Shown: positions 44,172 through 54,989, numbered from the stretch's first letter. The stretch: 64,000 bases of DNA from Pseudomonas alcaliphila JAB1 (GCF_001941865.1 NZ_CP016162.1:5266501-5330500), one strand, 5' to 3'. Notes: generated from the sequence alone by a model not told the origin. Numbers and translations are program-made.

Positions 44172-47100
44172 TCATGATTCCTCGCTATCGAGCAGCAGGT
44201 TTTCCAGCGCTTCGCAGTAGTCGCCGGGATTCTCCCACAGGCCGCGCTGCTGGGCTTCCAGCAGGCGTTCGAGGATATCGTTGAGCGCACCGGGGTTGTG
44301 CTGCTGGATAAAGTCGCGGGTTTCCTTGTCCAGCAAATAGGCATCGGTCAGCAGCGCGTACTGGTGGTCGTCGACCAGCTCGCTGGTGGCGTCGAAGGCA
44401 AACAGGTAGTCGATGGTCGCGGCAAGCTCGAAGGCGCCCTTGTAGCCGTGGCGCTTCATGCCCTCGATCCACTTGGGATTGGCCGCGCGGGCGCGCACCA
44501 CGCGGTTGAGCTCTTCCTTGAGGCTGCGAATGCGCGGCGTATCCGGCTGGCTATTGTCGCCGAAGTAGCTGGCCACCTTGAGCCCTCGCAGGGTCTCCAC
44601 CGCTGCCAGCATGCCGCCCTGGAACTGGTAGTAGTCGTTGGAATCGAGGATGTCGTGCTCGCGGTTGTCCTGGTTGTGCAGCACCGCCTGCATCTGCTCC
44701 AGGCGCTCGACGAAGCGCTGCCGCGCGGGCGCGCCCTCGGTGCCGCTACCGTAGGCGTAGCCGCCCCAGTTCAGGTAGACCTCGGCGAGATCGGCACGGC
44801 TCTGCCACAGGCGCTCCTCGATGGCGTTCTGCACCCCGGCGCCATAGGCCCCCGGTTTGGCGCCGAACACCCGCCAGCCGGCCTGACGCCGCGCTTCGGC
44901 TTCATCCAGGCCGCCATCCTTGAGCGCCAGCGATTCGCGCCAGACCCGCGCCGACAGGGGGTTCATGTCTTCCGGTTCGTCCAGCTCGATCACTGCCTGC
45001 ACGGCCTCGTCGAACAGGCGAATCAGGTTGCTGAAGGCATCGCGGAAGAAGCCGGATACGCGCAGGGTGACGTCCACCCGTGGCCGACTCAACTGCTCCA
45101 GCGGCAACACCTCGAAGCGCTCGACGCGCTGGCTGCCCGGCTGCCACACCGGGCGCACGCCCATCAGCGCCAGTGCCTGGGCGATATCGTCGCCACCGGT
45201 GCGCATGGTCGCCGTGCCCCATACCGACAGGCCGAGCTGACGTAGATGGTCGCCCTCGTCCTGCATATGACGCTCCAGCAGACGATCCGCCGCCTGCACC
45301 CCGAGGCGCCAGGCGGTGGGCGTGGGCAGGTGACGCACGTCGACAGTAAAGAAGTTGCGCCCGGTGGGCAGCACATCCAGCCGTCCGCGACTCGGCGCAC
45401 CACTCGGCCCGGCGGGTACGAAACGCCCTTCCAAAGCCGCCAGCAGGCCGCCCATCTCGGCGCCACCACAGCCATCCAGCAACGGCGCGATATGCCCGGC
45501 CAGGCCATCGAGGATCAGTGCCACCTCGGCACCGAAAGCGTCGATGCGTTCGCCGGCCAGACGCCGCTCGATCAGCTCCAGCGCCAGCAACTCCAGGCGC
45601 TCGCGGGTATCGCCAACGCTGCGCCACAGGCTGTTATCCACAGCCTGCAACGCCTGTGGACGCAGCCCATCCCAAGACTGACCCATATCGCAGTCCAGTG
45701 GATCGAAGCCCAGCTCCAGGCCACGGGCCAGCGCACGTAGCAGGCTGGCGTTGGCGCCCTGGCCATCGCCACGGGGGATGCGCAGCAGCGCCAGCAGGGT
45801 GTCGCGACGCAGTTGCCCGGCCGGCGACTCGCCGAACACATGAAGGCCGTCGCGGATCTGCGACTCCTTGAGGTCGCACAGATAGGCGTCGAGCTGCGGC
45901 AACCAACTGTCAGCATCATCGTTAAGTTGCAGACCCAGCTCGCGGTCGAGGCTGGCCTCGCGCACCTTGGCCAGAATCTCGCCACGCAGCTCCACGGCGC
46001 GGCGCAGGTCGAGCTGGCTGGCCTCATAGTATTCGTCGGCCAGGCGCTCCAGATCGCGTAGCGGGCCATAGCTTTCGGCACGGGTCAGCGGCGGCATCAG
46101 GTGGTCAATGATCACCGCCTGGGTGCGGCGCTTGGCCTGCGCGCCCTCGCCCGGATCGTTGACGATAAAGGGATAGATATTCGGCAGCGGGCCAATCAGC
46201 GCCTGCGGCCAGCAACCCTCGGACAGGCCGACGCTCTTGCCCGGCAGCCATTCCAGGTTGCCGTGCTTGCCGACGTGGATCAGCGCATCGGCGGCGAAGG
46301 CCGTGCGCAGCCAGGCATAGAAGGCGATATAGCCGTGCGGCGGCACCAGGTCGGGGTCGTGATACACCGCCGCGGGGTCGCGCTGATAGCCGCGAGCAGG
46401 CTGGATACCAACGAAGCTCAGGCCGAAGCGCAGGCCGGCGACCATCATCCGCCCGCTGCGGAACATGGGATCGTTCTGCGGCTCGCCCCAGCGCTCGCGC
46501 ACGGCCTGCTGATTGGCCGGCGGCAGGCCGTGGAAAAATTTCAGATAGTCGTCCAGTGCCAGGCTCTGCGCGCAGGGCCGCGTATCCAGGCCATCCAGAT
46601 CGTTGGTGACGCCGCCAAGCAGGCTATGGACAAGCTCGGTACCGCTGCCCGGCAGGTTATCCACCGGATAGCCCTGCTGTTGCAGCGCCTGCAGGATATT
46701 CAGCGCGGCAGCCGGCGTATCCAGCCCCACGCCGTTGCCGATGCGGCCATCGCGGGTCGGGTAGTTGGCCAGGATCAGGCCGATTCGCTTCTGATCATTG
46801 CTTTTAAGCGCCAACTGACACCAGTTACGCGCCAGTTCAGCGACGAAGGCCATACCCGATTCGTGTGCCTGGTAGCACACCACGTCGCTCTGGCTACGCT
46901 CGCTGCGCCAGGCCAGGCCCTTGAAGCTGATGGCGGTGCCGATCAGCCGGCCATCCAGCTCAGGCAGCACCACGTGCATGGCCTGGTCACGCGAACCCAG
47001 GCCCTGGGTGCTGGCCTGCCACTGCGCCTGGTTGTCCAGTGAGCAGATGGCTTGCAGCACCGGGATATCGCGGCGGAACACCCGCACCTGCGGCGCCTCG

Positions 47101-47918
47101 GGGTTGGACAGGGCGAAGCCGGTGGTGTTGATGATCAGTGCGGCGTCAGTGTCATCCAGCCAGGCCTGCACCTGATCCAGGCAGGCGGGTTCCTTGAGGC
47201 TGGCCACCGCAATCGGCAACGGGTTAAGGCCCTGGCCGAACAGGTGCTCGCAGAAGGTATCGACGAAGGCGGTGTTCGCCGACTGCACATGGTTGCGGTA
47301 GAACAGCAGCGCCACCACGGGCGCGTCCGGTTGCCACTGCGCCTGCCAGGAGGCCAGCGTGGCCAGGCTACGCTGCGGGTGATAAAGACCGACACGCGGC
47401 AGCGGCTGCGGCTCCTGCCAAGTGTCGTCACGCCCTAGCCAGCGGCTGCCGATGCAGCGGAACAGCTGGCGGGCATTGTCCAGCCCGCCCTGGCGCAGGT
47501 ACTGCCACAGGCGCTGGCTGTCTTGCTCGGCGACGTTGCCGAGCGCACTCAGCTCCGGGTCGGGCTTGTCGTCACCCGGCACCATGATCACCGTGGCGCC
47601 GCGCGCACCCAGCTCCACCAGGCGCTCGACCCCATAGCGCCAGTAGCTCACGCCGCCATGCACCGAGATCAGGATGACCTTGGCATGCTGCAGCACCTGC
47701 TCGACGTAATAATCCACCGAGGCGTTGTTGCTCAGTTGCGCCGGGCTGGCCAGGCGCAGACTGGGGTAGTCGTCCGGCAGTTGCCGGGCGGCTTCGGCTA
47801 ACAGGGAAAGGTGCGAATCACCCGTGCACAGGATCACCAGCTCGGCAGGCGTCTGGCCGAGGTCGGCGATGCTGTCGGCCGGCAGTTGAGCGCCGGGCTG
47901 GGTGCGCAGTAAGTGCAT
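44172..47918 (-). CDS. cobN: Cobaltochelatase large subunit CobN
   Basis: A 1248-aa H-subunit-type chelatase that carries the catalytic site for ATP-dependent cobalt insertion into hydrogenobyrinic acid a,c-diamide. Conserved segments include LADLGQTPAELVILCTGDS near the start, HVGKHGNLEWLPGKSVGLSE in the middle, and HDILDSNDYYQFQGGMLAAV and ARAANPKWIEGMKRHGYKGA near the end. No frameshift is seen. The partner subunits appear to be the ChlI- and ChlD-like proteins encoded just downstream. Upstream is cobW behind a riboswitch. Confidence 0.96.
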   Translation of the reverse strand: MHLLRTQPGAQLPADSIADLGQTPAELVILCTGDSHLSLLAEAARQLPDDYPSLRLASPAQLSNNASVDYYVEQVLQHAKVILISVHGGVSYWRYGVERLVELGARGATVIMVPGDDKPDPELSALGNVAEQDSQRLWQYLRQGGLDNARQLFRCIGSRWLGRDDTWQEPQPLPRVGLYHPQRSLATLASWQAQWQPDAPVVALLFYRNHVQSANTAFVDTFCEHLFGQGLNPLPIAVASLKEPACLDQVQAWLDDTDAALIINTTGFALSNPEAPQVRVFRRDIPVLQAICSLDNQAQWQASTQGLGSRDQAMHVVLPELDGRLIGTAISFKGLAWRSERSQSDVVCYQAHESGMAFVAELARNWCQLALKSNDQKRIGLILANYPTRDGRIGNGVGLDTPAAALNILQALQQQGYPVDNLPGSGTELVHSLLGGVTNDLDGLDTRPCAQSLALDDYLKFFHGLPPANQQAVRERWGEPQNDPMFRSGRMMVAGLRFGLSFVGIQPARGYQRDPAAVYHDPDLVPPHGYIAFYAWLRTAFAADALIHVGKHGNLEWLPGKSVGLSEGCWPQALIGPLPNIYPFIVNDPGEGAQAKRRTQAVIIDHLMPPLTRAESYGPLRDLERLADEYYEASQLDLRRAVELRGEILAKVREASLDRELGLQLNDDADSWLPQLDAYLCDLKESQIRDGLHVFGESPAGQLRRDTLLALLRIPRGDGQGANASLLRALARGLELGFDPLDCDMGQSWDGLRPQALQAVDNSLWRSVGDTRERLELLALELIERRLAGERIDAFGAEVALILDGLAGHIAPLLDGCGGAEMGGLLAALEGRFVPAGPSGAPSRGRLDVLPTGRNFFTVDVRHLPTPTAWRLGVQAADRLLERHMQDEGDHLRQLGLSVWGTATMRTGGDDIAQALALMGVRPVWQPGSQRVERFEVLPLEQLSRPRVDVTLRVSGFFRDAFSNLIRLFDEAVQAVIELDEPEDMNPLSARVWRESLALKDGGLDEAEARRQAGWRVFGAKPGAYGAGVQNAIEERLWQSRADLAEVYLNWGGYAYGSGTEGAPARQRFVERLEQMQAVLHNQDNREHDILDSNDYYQFQGGMLAAVETLRGLKVASYFGDNSQPDTPRIRSLKEELNRVVRARAANPKWIEGMKRHGYKGAFELAATIDYLFAFDATSELVDDHQYALLTDAYLLDKETRDFIQQHNPGALNDILERLLEAQQRGLWENPGDYCEALENLLLDSEES

Positions 47919-47926
47919 GTTCGTTC

Positions 47927-48030
47927 CGTGGGAGGGGCTTTAGCCGCGACTGGTGGTAGCGCCGTAGGGTGGACTCAGTTATCCGGCGGACTGTTCGCTT
48001 CGCTCATGAGTTCGCCCTACGATCGAGTAC
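47927..48030. repeat. Repeat elements between cobW and cobN
   Basis: GTGGGAGGGGCTTTAGCCGCGA at 47929-47950 is a half-unit of the same type as 43926-43950. It is followed by GTAGGGTGGACTCAG and inverse CGCCCTACG-type ends. The 127-bp gap contains no gene. Confidence 0.55.
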
Positions 48031-48045
48031 GCCCTACGCTCCGTA

Positions 48046-49095
48046 TCAGGCCAGCGCCGCCTTCAGCTCGGCTTCGATAGCCGCGCGGTCGAGCTGTTGG
48101 CCGATCACCACCAGCCGGCTCAGACGCGGCTCGTCGGCCCGCCAGGCGCGGTCGAAGTGGCGGTCGAAGCGCTGGCCCACGCCCTGCACCAGCAGACGCA
48201 TCGGTTTGCCAGGGATCGCCGCGAAGCCTTTCACCCGCAGGATGCCGTACTTGGCCACTGCCTCCTTCAACGCGGCGAGCAGGCGCACCTCCTCGGCTTC
48301 CGGTAGTTCCACGTGGAACGAGTCGAATTCCTCGTGATCGTGGTCTTCATCTTCGTCGTCGTGATGGGTACGGCGGCTGTCGATATGCAGCTCGGTTTCG
48401 CTGTTCAGGCCTAACAGCACGTCCAGCGGCAGCTCGCCGCCGTGCGCCTCGATCACCTTGACCGCTGGCGGCAGTTCCTCGGCCACCTCGGCGCGCACAG
48501 CGGCCAGCGCCTCGGCGTCGAGCAGATCAGCCTTGTTGAGGATCACCAGGTCGGCGCTGGCCAGCTGGTCGGCGAACAGCTCGTGCAGCGGCGACTCATG
48601 GTCGAGATTGGGGTCGAGCTTGCGCTGCTCGTCCACCTGATCGGGGAAGGCGGCGAAGGTGCCGGCGAGCACCGCCGGGCTGTCGACCACGGTGATCACC
48701 GCATCGACCGTGCAGGCGTTGCGGATTTCCGGCCAGTTGAAGGCCTGCACCAGCGGCTTGGGCAGGGCCAGGCCGCTGGTCTCGATGAGGACATGGTCGA
48801 GATCGCCGCGGCGCGCCACCAGCTCGCGCATCACCGGGAAGAACTCTTCCTGCACGGTGCAGCACAGGCAGCCGTTGGCCAGCTCGAAGACGCGGCCATT
48901 GGCTTCTTCCTCACTGCAGCCGATGGAGCACTGCTTGAGGATCTCGCCATCGATGCCCAGCTCGCCGAACTCGTTGACGATCACCGCGATACGGCGGCCG
49001 CCAGCATTGGCCAGCAGGTGGCGCAGCAGGGTGGTTTTGCCGGCACCGAGAAAACCGGTGACGATGGTGACAGGCAGTTTGGCGAGGGTTTTCAT
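48046..49095 (-). CDS. cobW: CobW-type metal-handling GTPase
   Basis: A 349-aa G3E-family GTPase thought to deliver cobalt for corrin synthesis. It has Walker A TGFLGAGKTTLLRHLL (about 12-27), the metal site ELANGCLCCTVQEEF (CxCC), LIETSGLALPKP, the guanine motif LNKAD and an Asp/His-rich loop (HHDDEDEDHDHEEFDSFHVE) suited to metal binding. The start at 49095 (MKTLAKLPVTIV) is set by the family. It is the first gene after the riboswitch at 49207-49370, consistent with a cobalamin role and not a zinc-responsive paralogue. Confidence 0.94.
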   Translation of the reverse strand: MKTLAKLPVTIVTGFLGAGKTTLLRHLLANAGGRRIAVIVNEFGELGIDGEILKQCSIGCSEEEANGRVFELANGCLCCTVQEEFFPVMRELVARRGDLDHVLIETSGLALPKPLVQAFNWPEIRNACTVDAVITVVDSPAVLAGTFAAFPDQVDEQRKLDPNLDHESPLHELFADQLASADLVILNKADLLDAEALAAVRAEVAEELPPAVKVIEAHGGELPLDVLLGLNSETELHIDSRRTHHDDEDEDHDHEEFDSFHVELPEAEEVRLLAALKEAVAKYGILRVKGFAAIPGKPMRLLVQGVGQRFDRHFDRAWRADEPRLSRLVVIGQQLDRAAIEAELKAALA

Positions 49096-49206
49096 GGCGG
49101 GCCCCGTGGCGTCGGTAAGTTCGGCGGACGGGTACGCGCAGGCGGGCACACAGGGGCGTGCTGGCCGCGTCGGATCACCCCGTCCGAGCAAATGGCTGGT
49201 CAGTTC

Positions 49207-49370
49207 GAGGCAGGTCTCCTGGCTCACGGTCTGCGCGTTGCGCGTCCTTCACCTTCCCGCTTGAAGCAGTGGTGTATCGAAGGAGTTGCGACCGTTTACA
49301 GTTGCGGGGGCAGCCAGGGCATCGACCCTGTTCCCTCTTAGCTCCCCGGCGGCTTGCCGGGAAGAACCTC
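49207..49370 (-). promoter_or_regulatory. Cobalamin riboswitch upstream of cobW-cobN
   Basis: On the minus strand it reads GAGCTAAGAGGGAACAGGG, GGCTGCCCCCGCAACTGTAA and the B12 box GAGCCAGGAGACCTGCC near 49208-49224. Order and spacing match the class. It ends about 110 nt before cobW and probably controls the whole cobW-cobN-chlI-chlD-like-cobF unit. Confidence 0.95.
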
Positions 49371-49472
49371 GAAAGCGAGAAGGCTACGCAGGCCGCGGCG
49401 GCCGGTCAATCGCGGTTGACCGCTGACAGGTGCCATGATGAGCTACGTCACCCTCCGACACGAATACCGCTC

Positions 49473-49910
49473 ATGACCGCCAACCACATCGCTCACACCG
49501 CCATCGCCAGCAGAGTGGTGGCCGGCCTGGGTTGTCGGCGCGGTTGTGCACAGGACGAGCTGCTCGCCCTGCTGACCCACAGCCTGGCCCAGCATGAGTT
49601 GACTGTGGATAACCTCGTTGGGCTGGCCAGCATCGCCCACAAGCACGACGAACCGGGGCTGCGTGAACTGGCCATGCACCTGAATCTGCAGCTGACACTC
49701 TTCACTCCCGAAGCGCTCACGCTCCACCAGCCGGAGAAAACCGGCAGTCCCCTCATCCGATCCGTAACGGGAAGCCCCGCTGTGGCTGAGCCCTGCGCCC
49801 TTGCCCTGGCCTCACGACTGGGCAAGACAGCCCGTCTGCTGGGCGAGAAAACCCGCACGGCCAACGCCACCTGCGCGTTGGCCACCTTCGATAGAGAACC
49901 CGCAGCATGA
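49473..49910 (+). CDS. cobE: CobE / CbiG C-terminal-like protein
   Basis: A 145-aa protein matching the CbiG C-terminal domain: VVAGLGCRRGCAQDELLALL, then LVGLASIAHKHDEPGLRELA and SVTGSPAVAEPCALALASRL. CobE is needed for aerobic corrin synthesis in some organisms, but its catalytic role is unsettled. The start at 49473 (MTANHIAHTAIASR) is chosen because the longer frame runs through the opposite-strand riboswitch. It overlaps cobM by 4 nt. It is a second copy of this domain beside the CbiG part of the CobJ fusion. Confidence 0.9.
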   Translation: MTANHIAHTAIASRVVAGLGCRRGCAQDELLALLTHSLAQHELTVDNLVGLASIAHKHDEPGLRELAMHLNLQLTLFTPEALTLHQPEKTGSPLIRSVTGSPAVAEPCALALASRLGKTARLLGEKTRTANATCALATFDREPAA

Positions 49911-50662
49911 CCGTCTACTTTATCGGCGCCGGCCCCGGCGACCCCGAACTGATCACCGTCAAGGGTCAGCGCCTGATCCGTTCGTGCCCGGTCATTCTGT
50001 ATGCCGGTTCGCTGGTACCAGAAGCGGTTCTTGCAGGTAATGGCGCCGAAAAGGTGGTCAATACCGCCGAACTTAACCTTGGCGAGATCATCGCACTGCT
50101 GCGTCAGGCGCACCAACGTGGCCAGGACGTGGCGCGCGTGCACTCCGGCGACCCATCGCTGTACGGCGCCATCGGCGAGCAGATTCGCGAGCTTCGTGCC
50201 CTCGATATCCCCTTCGAGATCATCCCCGGCGTCACCGCCACCGCCGCCTGCGCGGCGCTACTGGAAAGCGAGCTGACCCTGCCGGGCGTCGCCCAGACGG
50301 TGATCCTCACCCGCTACGGCACCACTTCGCCGATGCCCGAGGGCGAGCAGTTGCATGACCTGGCGCGGCACCGCGCAACAATGGCCATCCACCTCGGCGT
50401 GCGCCATCTGCCGGCCATAGTCGGCGAACTGCTGCCGCACTACGGCGCCGACTGCCCCATCGCGGTTATCCACCGAGCGAGCTGGCCGGATCAGGACTGG
50501 GTACTGGGCACCCTGGCAGATATCGAAGAGAAGGTGGCCGCCAAGGACTTTCGCCGTACGGCGCTGATCCTCGTCGGGCGTGTGCTCGACACGGGTGCTT
50601 TCGCCGAGTCGGCACTGTACGACGCTGCCCATCGGCATCTCTACCGTCCCGGGCGCGATTGA
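49907..50662 (+). CDS. cobM: Precorrin-4 C11-methyltransferase
   Basis: A 251-aa tetrapyrrole methylase that converts precorrin-4 to precorrin-5. Motifs are VYFIGAGPGDPELITVKGQR at the SAM site, VARVHSGDPSLYGAIGEQI and IIPGVTATAACAALLESELT. It overlaps cobE by 4 nt, and the pair is divergent from the cobW unit. It is followed by a 222-bp AT-richer non-coding stretch. Confidence 0.95.
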   Translation: MTVYFIGAGPGDPELITVKGQRLIRSCPVILYAGSLVPEAVLAGNGAEKVVNTAELNLGEIIALLRQAHQRGQDVARVHSGDPSLYGAIGEQIRELRALDIPFEIIPGVTATAACAALLESELTLPGVAQTVILTRYGTTSPMPEGEQLHDLARHRATMAIHLGVRHLPAIVGELLPHYGADCPIAVIHRASWPDQDWVLGTLADIEEKVAAKDFRRTALILVGRVLDTGAFAESALYDAAHRHLYRPGRD

Positions 50663-50884
50663 CCTGGCGATAAACTGAACAAATCGCTGAAAGCCTTGTA
50701 TTCAGAGGCTTTCGATCACTTATCAACAAGAAAGGCGGGACGTTATCCCAGCCTACTGTGGATAGCCATTCGCTGAGGATCAGTTTTTGTACAACTGCCT
50801 GAAAGGCCCATTATTAAAGGGCTGTAGCCAGATATAACGAGGATATCCACAGGATGATCCACGCCAATTGTTAGCAACTGTGGA
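50663..50884. other. Non-coding AT-richer stretch with hairpins
   Basis: No gene is seen. It contains a dyad GAAAGCC/GGCTTTC (50689-50713), a weaker AGGCCC/GGGCT pair near 50800, and GATCCAC/GTGGATC (50856-50886) at the end of the next minus-strand gene. Several near-matches to the DnaA nonamer occur (CTGTGGATA, ATATCCACA, TGTGGATCA), but none is exact. The first dyad may end the cobE-cobM message. Confidence 0.5.
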
Positions 50885-51115
50885 TCAGAGCTGTACCTCG
50901 ACCCGCTTGATACCCAATGCCCGCAACTCCACCATCAGCTCGTTCAGGCTGGAGAAGCTCTCCACCTGCTCGGCTTCGTCCACCAGAAAGAAGCTGCGCC
51001 CTGCATCCTTCTTGAAGAATACGATCCATTCGGACGTATTGGCCGGGTTGACCATGACCTGGGTGTCGAACAGCACCCCTTCGTCTGTTCTGCGTTTCAC
51101 ATCTACGCGCTTCAT
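50885..51115 (-). CDS. Small conserved-looking protein of unknown function
   Basis: A 76-aa protein, MKRVDVKRRTDEGVLFDTQV and on, with alternating hydrophobic residues (EWIVFFKKDAGRSFFLVDEA) suggesting a small alpha/beta fold and a helical tail. A purine-rich ribosome site (GAGGAGAGAGG) lies directly upstream of ATG 51115, which is why this start is preferred over a longer version. It is divergent from the ParD-like gene with a 190-bp gap. I do not recognise a family, and I see no toxin signature. Confidence 0.6.
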   Translation of the reverse strand: MKRVDVKRRTDEGVLFDTQVMVNPANTSEWIVFFKKDAGRSFFLVDEAEQVESFSSLNELMVELRALGIKRVEVQL

Positions 51116-51266
51116 CCTCTCTCCTCTACCAACTTGACTCCATGCGACCCGCACCTGAGCTGGGCCAGTCAGCGGATTTGCCGCCCAGTTTAAGGGATCG
51201 AAACACTTACCGGCGCTGGCGACGATCAGACTTAGCGGGCGCAAGATGAAATTCCCGGGAAAGCTC

Positions 51267-51281
51267 TATATGATTCATATA
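51267..51281. promoter_or_regulatory. Candidate autoregulatory operator of the ParD-like/map pair
   Basis: TATATGATTCATATA is a perfect 6-3-6 dyad, followed at 51287-51294 by the palindrome CATATATG. Both are in the AT-rich 40 bp before the ParD-like start codon, where ribbon-helix-helix antitoxins normally bind. Binding is inferred. Confidence 0.5.
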
Positions 51282-51305
51282 CGAAACATATATGGGGAAG
51301 TTTCC

Positions 51306-51518
51306 ATGGGCATCGTCAATATCGATGACGAACTGCACGACCAGATTCGCAGGGCTAGCGCCGTCTCGGGCCGCTCGATCAATGCACAGGCGGGTTTCTG
51401 GATTCGCATCGGCATGCTCTGCGAGATGAACCCGACGCTGAGCTTCAATGAGGTGATGGCCGCCGAGATGCGTGCCGCCGGCGTGGTGGTTCCGCCAAGA
51501 ATGGCGGACGCCTCATGA
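51306..51518 (+). CDS. ParD-like (ribbon-helix-helix) small protein
   Basis: A 70-aa protein beginning MGIVNIDDELHDQIRRASAV with a short beta strand and two helices, the pattern of ribbon-helix-helix DNA-binding antitoxins. SGRSINAQAGFWIRIGMLCE matches the ParD-like family. No ParE-type toxin is adjacent; instead the stop overlaps the start of a methionine aminopeptidase gene by 4 nt. It may act as a repressor of the pair through the dyads just upstream. Start 51306 has GGGGAAG about 6 nt before it. Confidence 0.82.
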   Translation: MGIVNIDDELHDQIRRASAVSGRSINAQAGFWIRIGMLCEMNPTLSFNEVMAAEMRAAGVVVPPRMADAS

Positions 51519-52294
51519 GCAAGACACCGCAACAGATCGCCCTGATGGCGGAATCCGGCAGGTTGCTCGCGTCCGTGTTCGGCTACCTGGATCGCCTGGA
51601 TCTGCTCGGCATGTCGACCCTGCAAGTCAACGACCTTGTGGATAACTACATCGTGAGTGAACTCAAGGCGCGTCCGGCGAGCAAGGGGCAGTATGGTTTC
51701 GCCTACGCCATGAACACGTCGCGCAACGAAGTGGTGTGCCATGGCGTCCCCAGCGCCGACGATATTCTGCGCGATGGCGATCTGGTGAATTTCGATATCA
51801 CCCTGGAAAAGAACGGCTACATCGCCGATTCGAGCAAGACCTACCTGATCGGCGAGGTCTCGGACCAGGCTCGTCAGCTCGCCCAAGTAACCTATGAAGC
51901 AATGTGCAAAGGCATCGAAGCCGTCAAACCTGGCGCCCGACTCGGCGATATCGGTCATGCCATCGAACGCCATGCCCGCGCCCATCGCTACTCGGTGGTC
52001 AAAGAGTACTGCGGCCACGGCATCGGCCGGGAAATGCACGAACCACCCGAAGTGCTGCACTGGGGCAAAGCCGGCACCGGCCTGACGCTGCGCGAAGGCA
52101 TGACCTTCACCATCGAACCCATGCTCAACCGGGGAACGGAGGATGTACGCACCCTGCGCGACGGCTGGACGGTGGTGACCCGCGATGGTCAGCTCTCGGC
52201 GCAATTCGAACATACCGTGGCGGTCACCCGCGACGGCGTTCGCGTGCTTACGCTGCGCCCCGAGGAGCTGCACCTGAGCAGGATTTCGGCGTGA
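51515..52294 (+). CDS. map: Type I methionine aminopeptidase
   Basis: A 259-aa metallo-aminopeptidase that removes initiator methionine. The metal ligands of the pita-bread fold are visible: Asp in LVNFDITLEKNGYIADSSKT (both Asp positions), His in CGHGIGREMHEPPEV, Glu in MTFTIEPML and the final Glu in SAQFEHTVAV. It is likely a secondary paralogue, because the housekeeping map gene of pseudomonads sits beside rpsB/tsf. It is translationally coupled to a ParD-like protein, which is not the housekeeping context. A bidirectional terminator follows. Confidence 0.92.
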   Translation: MSKTPQQIALMAESGRLLASVFGYLDRLDLLGMSTLQVNDLVDNYIVSELKARPASKGQYGFAYAMNTSRNEVVCHGVPSADDILRDGDLVNFDITLEKNGYIADSSKTYLIGEVSDQARQLAQVTYEAMCKGIEAVKPGARLGDIGHAIERHARAHRYSVVKEYCGHGIGREMHEPPEVLHWGKAGTGLTLREGMTFTIEPMLNRGTEDVRTLRDGWTVVTRDGQLSAQFEHTVAVTRDGVRVLTLRPEELHLSRISA

Positions 52295-52303
52295 CAGAAA
52301 CGC

Positions 52304-52331
52304 AAAAGCCCGTCCAGATGGACGGGCTTTG
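52304..52331. terminator. Bidirectional terminator between map and glmS
   Basis: AAAAGCCCGTCC pairs with GGACGGGCTTT around a 4-nt loop, flanked by A-rich sequence on the left and T residues on the right. It lies between the stop codons of convergent genes. Confidence 0.85.
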
Positions 52332-52345
52332 CTTCGCCAGCGGTC

Positions 52346-54208
<1,863 letters not shown>

Positions 54209-54218
54209 GGTTGTCTCC

Positions 54219-54989
54219 TCAAGTTTCCAGCGGCGCGAGGATCAGCTGGATGCCGCGCGCGCGTATTTGTTCGGCCGCCTGGGCATCCAGGCGCTCGTCG
54301 GTGATCAGGGTATGCAGGCTGCTCCAGGGCAGCTCCAGATTGGGTATGCGCCGGCCGATCTTGTCGCTCTCGACCATGACGATGACCTCACGGGCCACCT
54401 CGGCCATCACCCGCGACAGACCGAGCAGCTCGTTGAAGGTGGTGGTGCCACGCTCCAGATCGATGCCGTCGGCGCCAATGAACAGTTGGTCGAAGTCGTA
54501 GGAACGCAGCACCTGTTCGGCCACCTGGCCCTGGAAGGATTCCGAGTGCGGATCCCAGGTACCGCCGGTCATCAGTAGCACCGGCTCATGTTCGATATCG
54601 CGTAGCGCATTGGCCACGTTGAGCGAGTTGGTCATCACCACCAGACCGGGCTTGTGGCCAAGCTGCGGGATCATCGCCGCCGTGGTGGTGCCGCTGTCGA
54701 TGATGATGCGTGCGTGTTCGCGGATGCGCGCCACGCCGGCACGGGCAATCGCCTGCTTGTAGGGAGAAATGGGCTGCGTCGGCTCGCTGATCAGCTCCTG
54801 CGGCACCGGCACCGCGCCGCCGTAGCGACGCAGCAGCAGGCCGTTCTTTTCCAGAGCGGCGAGGTCCTTGCGAATGGTCACTTCGCTGGTGGCGAAGTGC
54901 TGGGCCAGGGCGTCCACGCTCACTTCGCCCTGCTCGGCGAGCAAGGCGAGGATGGTGTGACGACGTTGCGGCGTGTTGCGCTTCGACAT
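54219..54989 (-). CDS. glmR: DeoR/GlpR-family regulator of amino sugar metabolism
   Basis: A 256-aa regulator with an N-terminal DeoR HTH ([49 protein letters not shown]) and a C-terminal sugar-phosphate-sensing domain ([34 protein letters not shown]). In P. aeruginosa the gene at this place is glmR. It is 10 bp upstream of glmS and on the same strand, so it probably tunes GlmS supply in response to a sugar phosphate. Confidence 0.92.
   Translation of the reverse strand: MSKRNTPQRRHTILALLAEQGEVSVDALAQHFATSEVTIRKDLAALEKNGLLLRRYGGAVPVPQELISEPTQPISPYKQAIARAGVARIREHARIIIDSGTTTAAMIPQLGHKPGLVVMTNSLNVANALRDIEHEPVLLMTGGTWDPHSESFQGQVAEQVLRSYDFDQLFIGADGIDLERGTTTFNELLGLSRVMAEVAREVIVMVESDKIGRRIPNLELPWSSLHTLITDERLDAQAAEQIRARGIQLILAPLET

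Noticed and set aside
49158..49472. N-terminal extension of CobE
   Set aside because: The extension is translated from the opposite-strand cobalamin riboswitch and the CobE family begins at the 49473 ATG.
50740..50890. Possible replication origin because of DnaA-like boxes
   Set aside because: None of the boxes in the gap is exact, the gap is small, and dnaA, dnaN, rpmH or parAB are not nearby.
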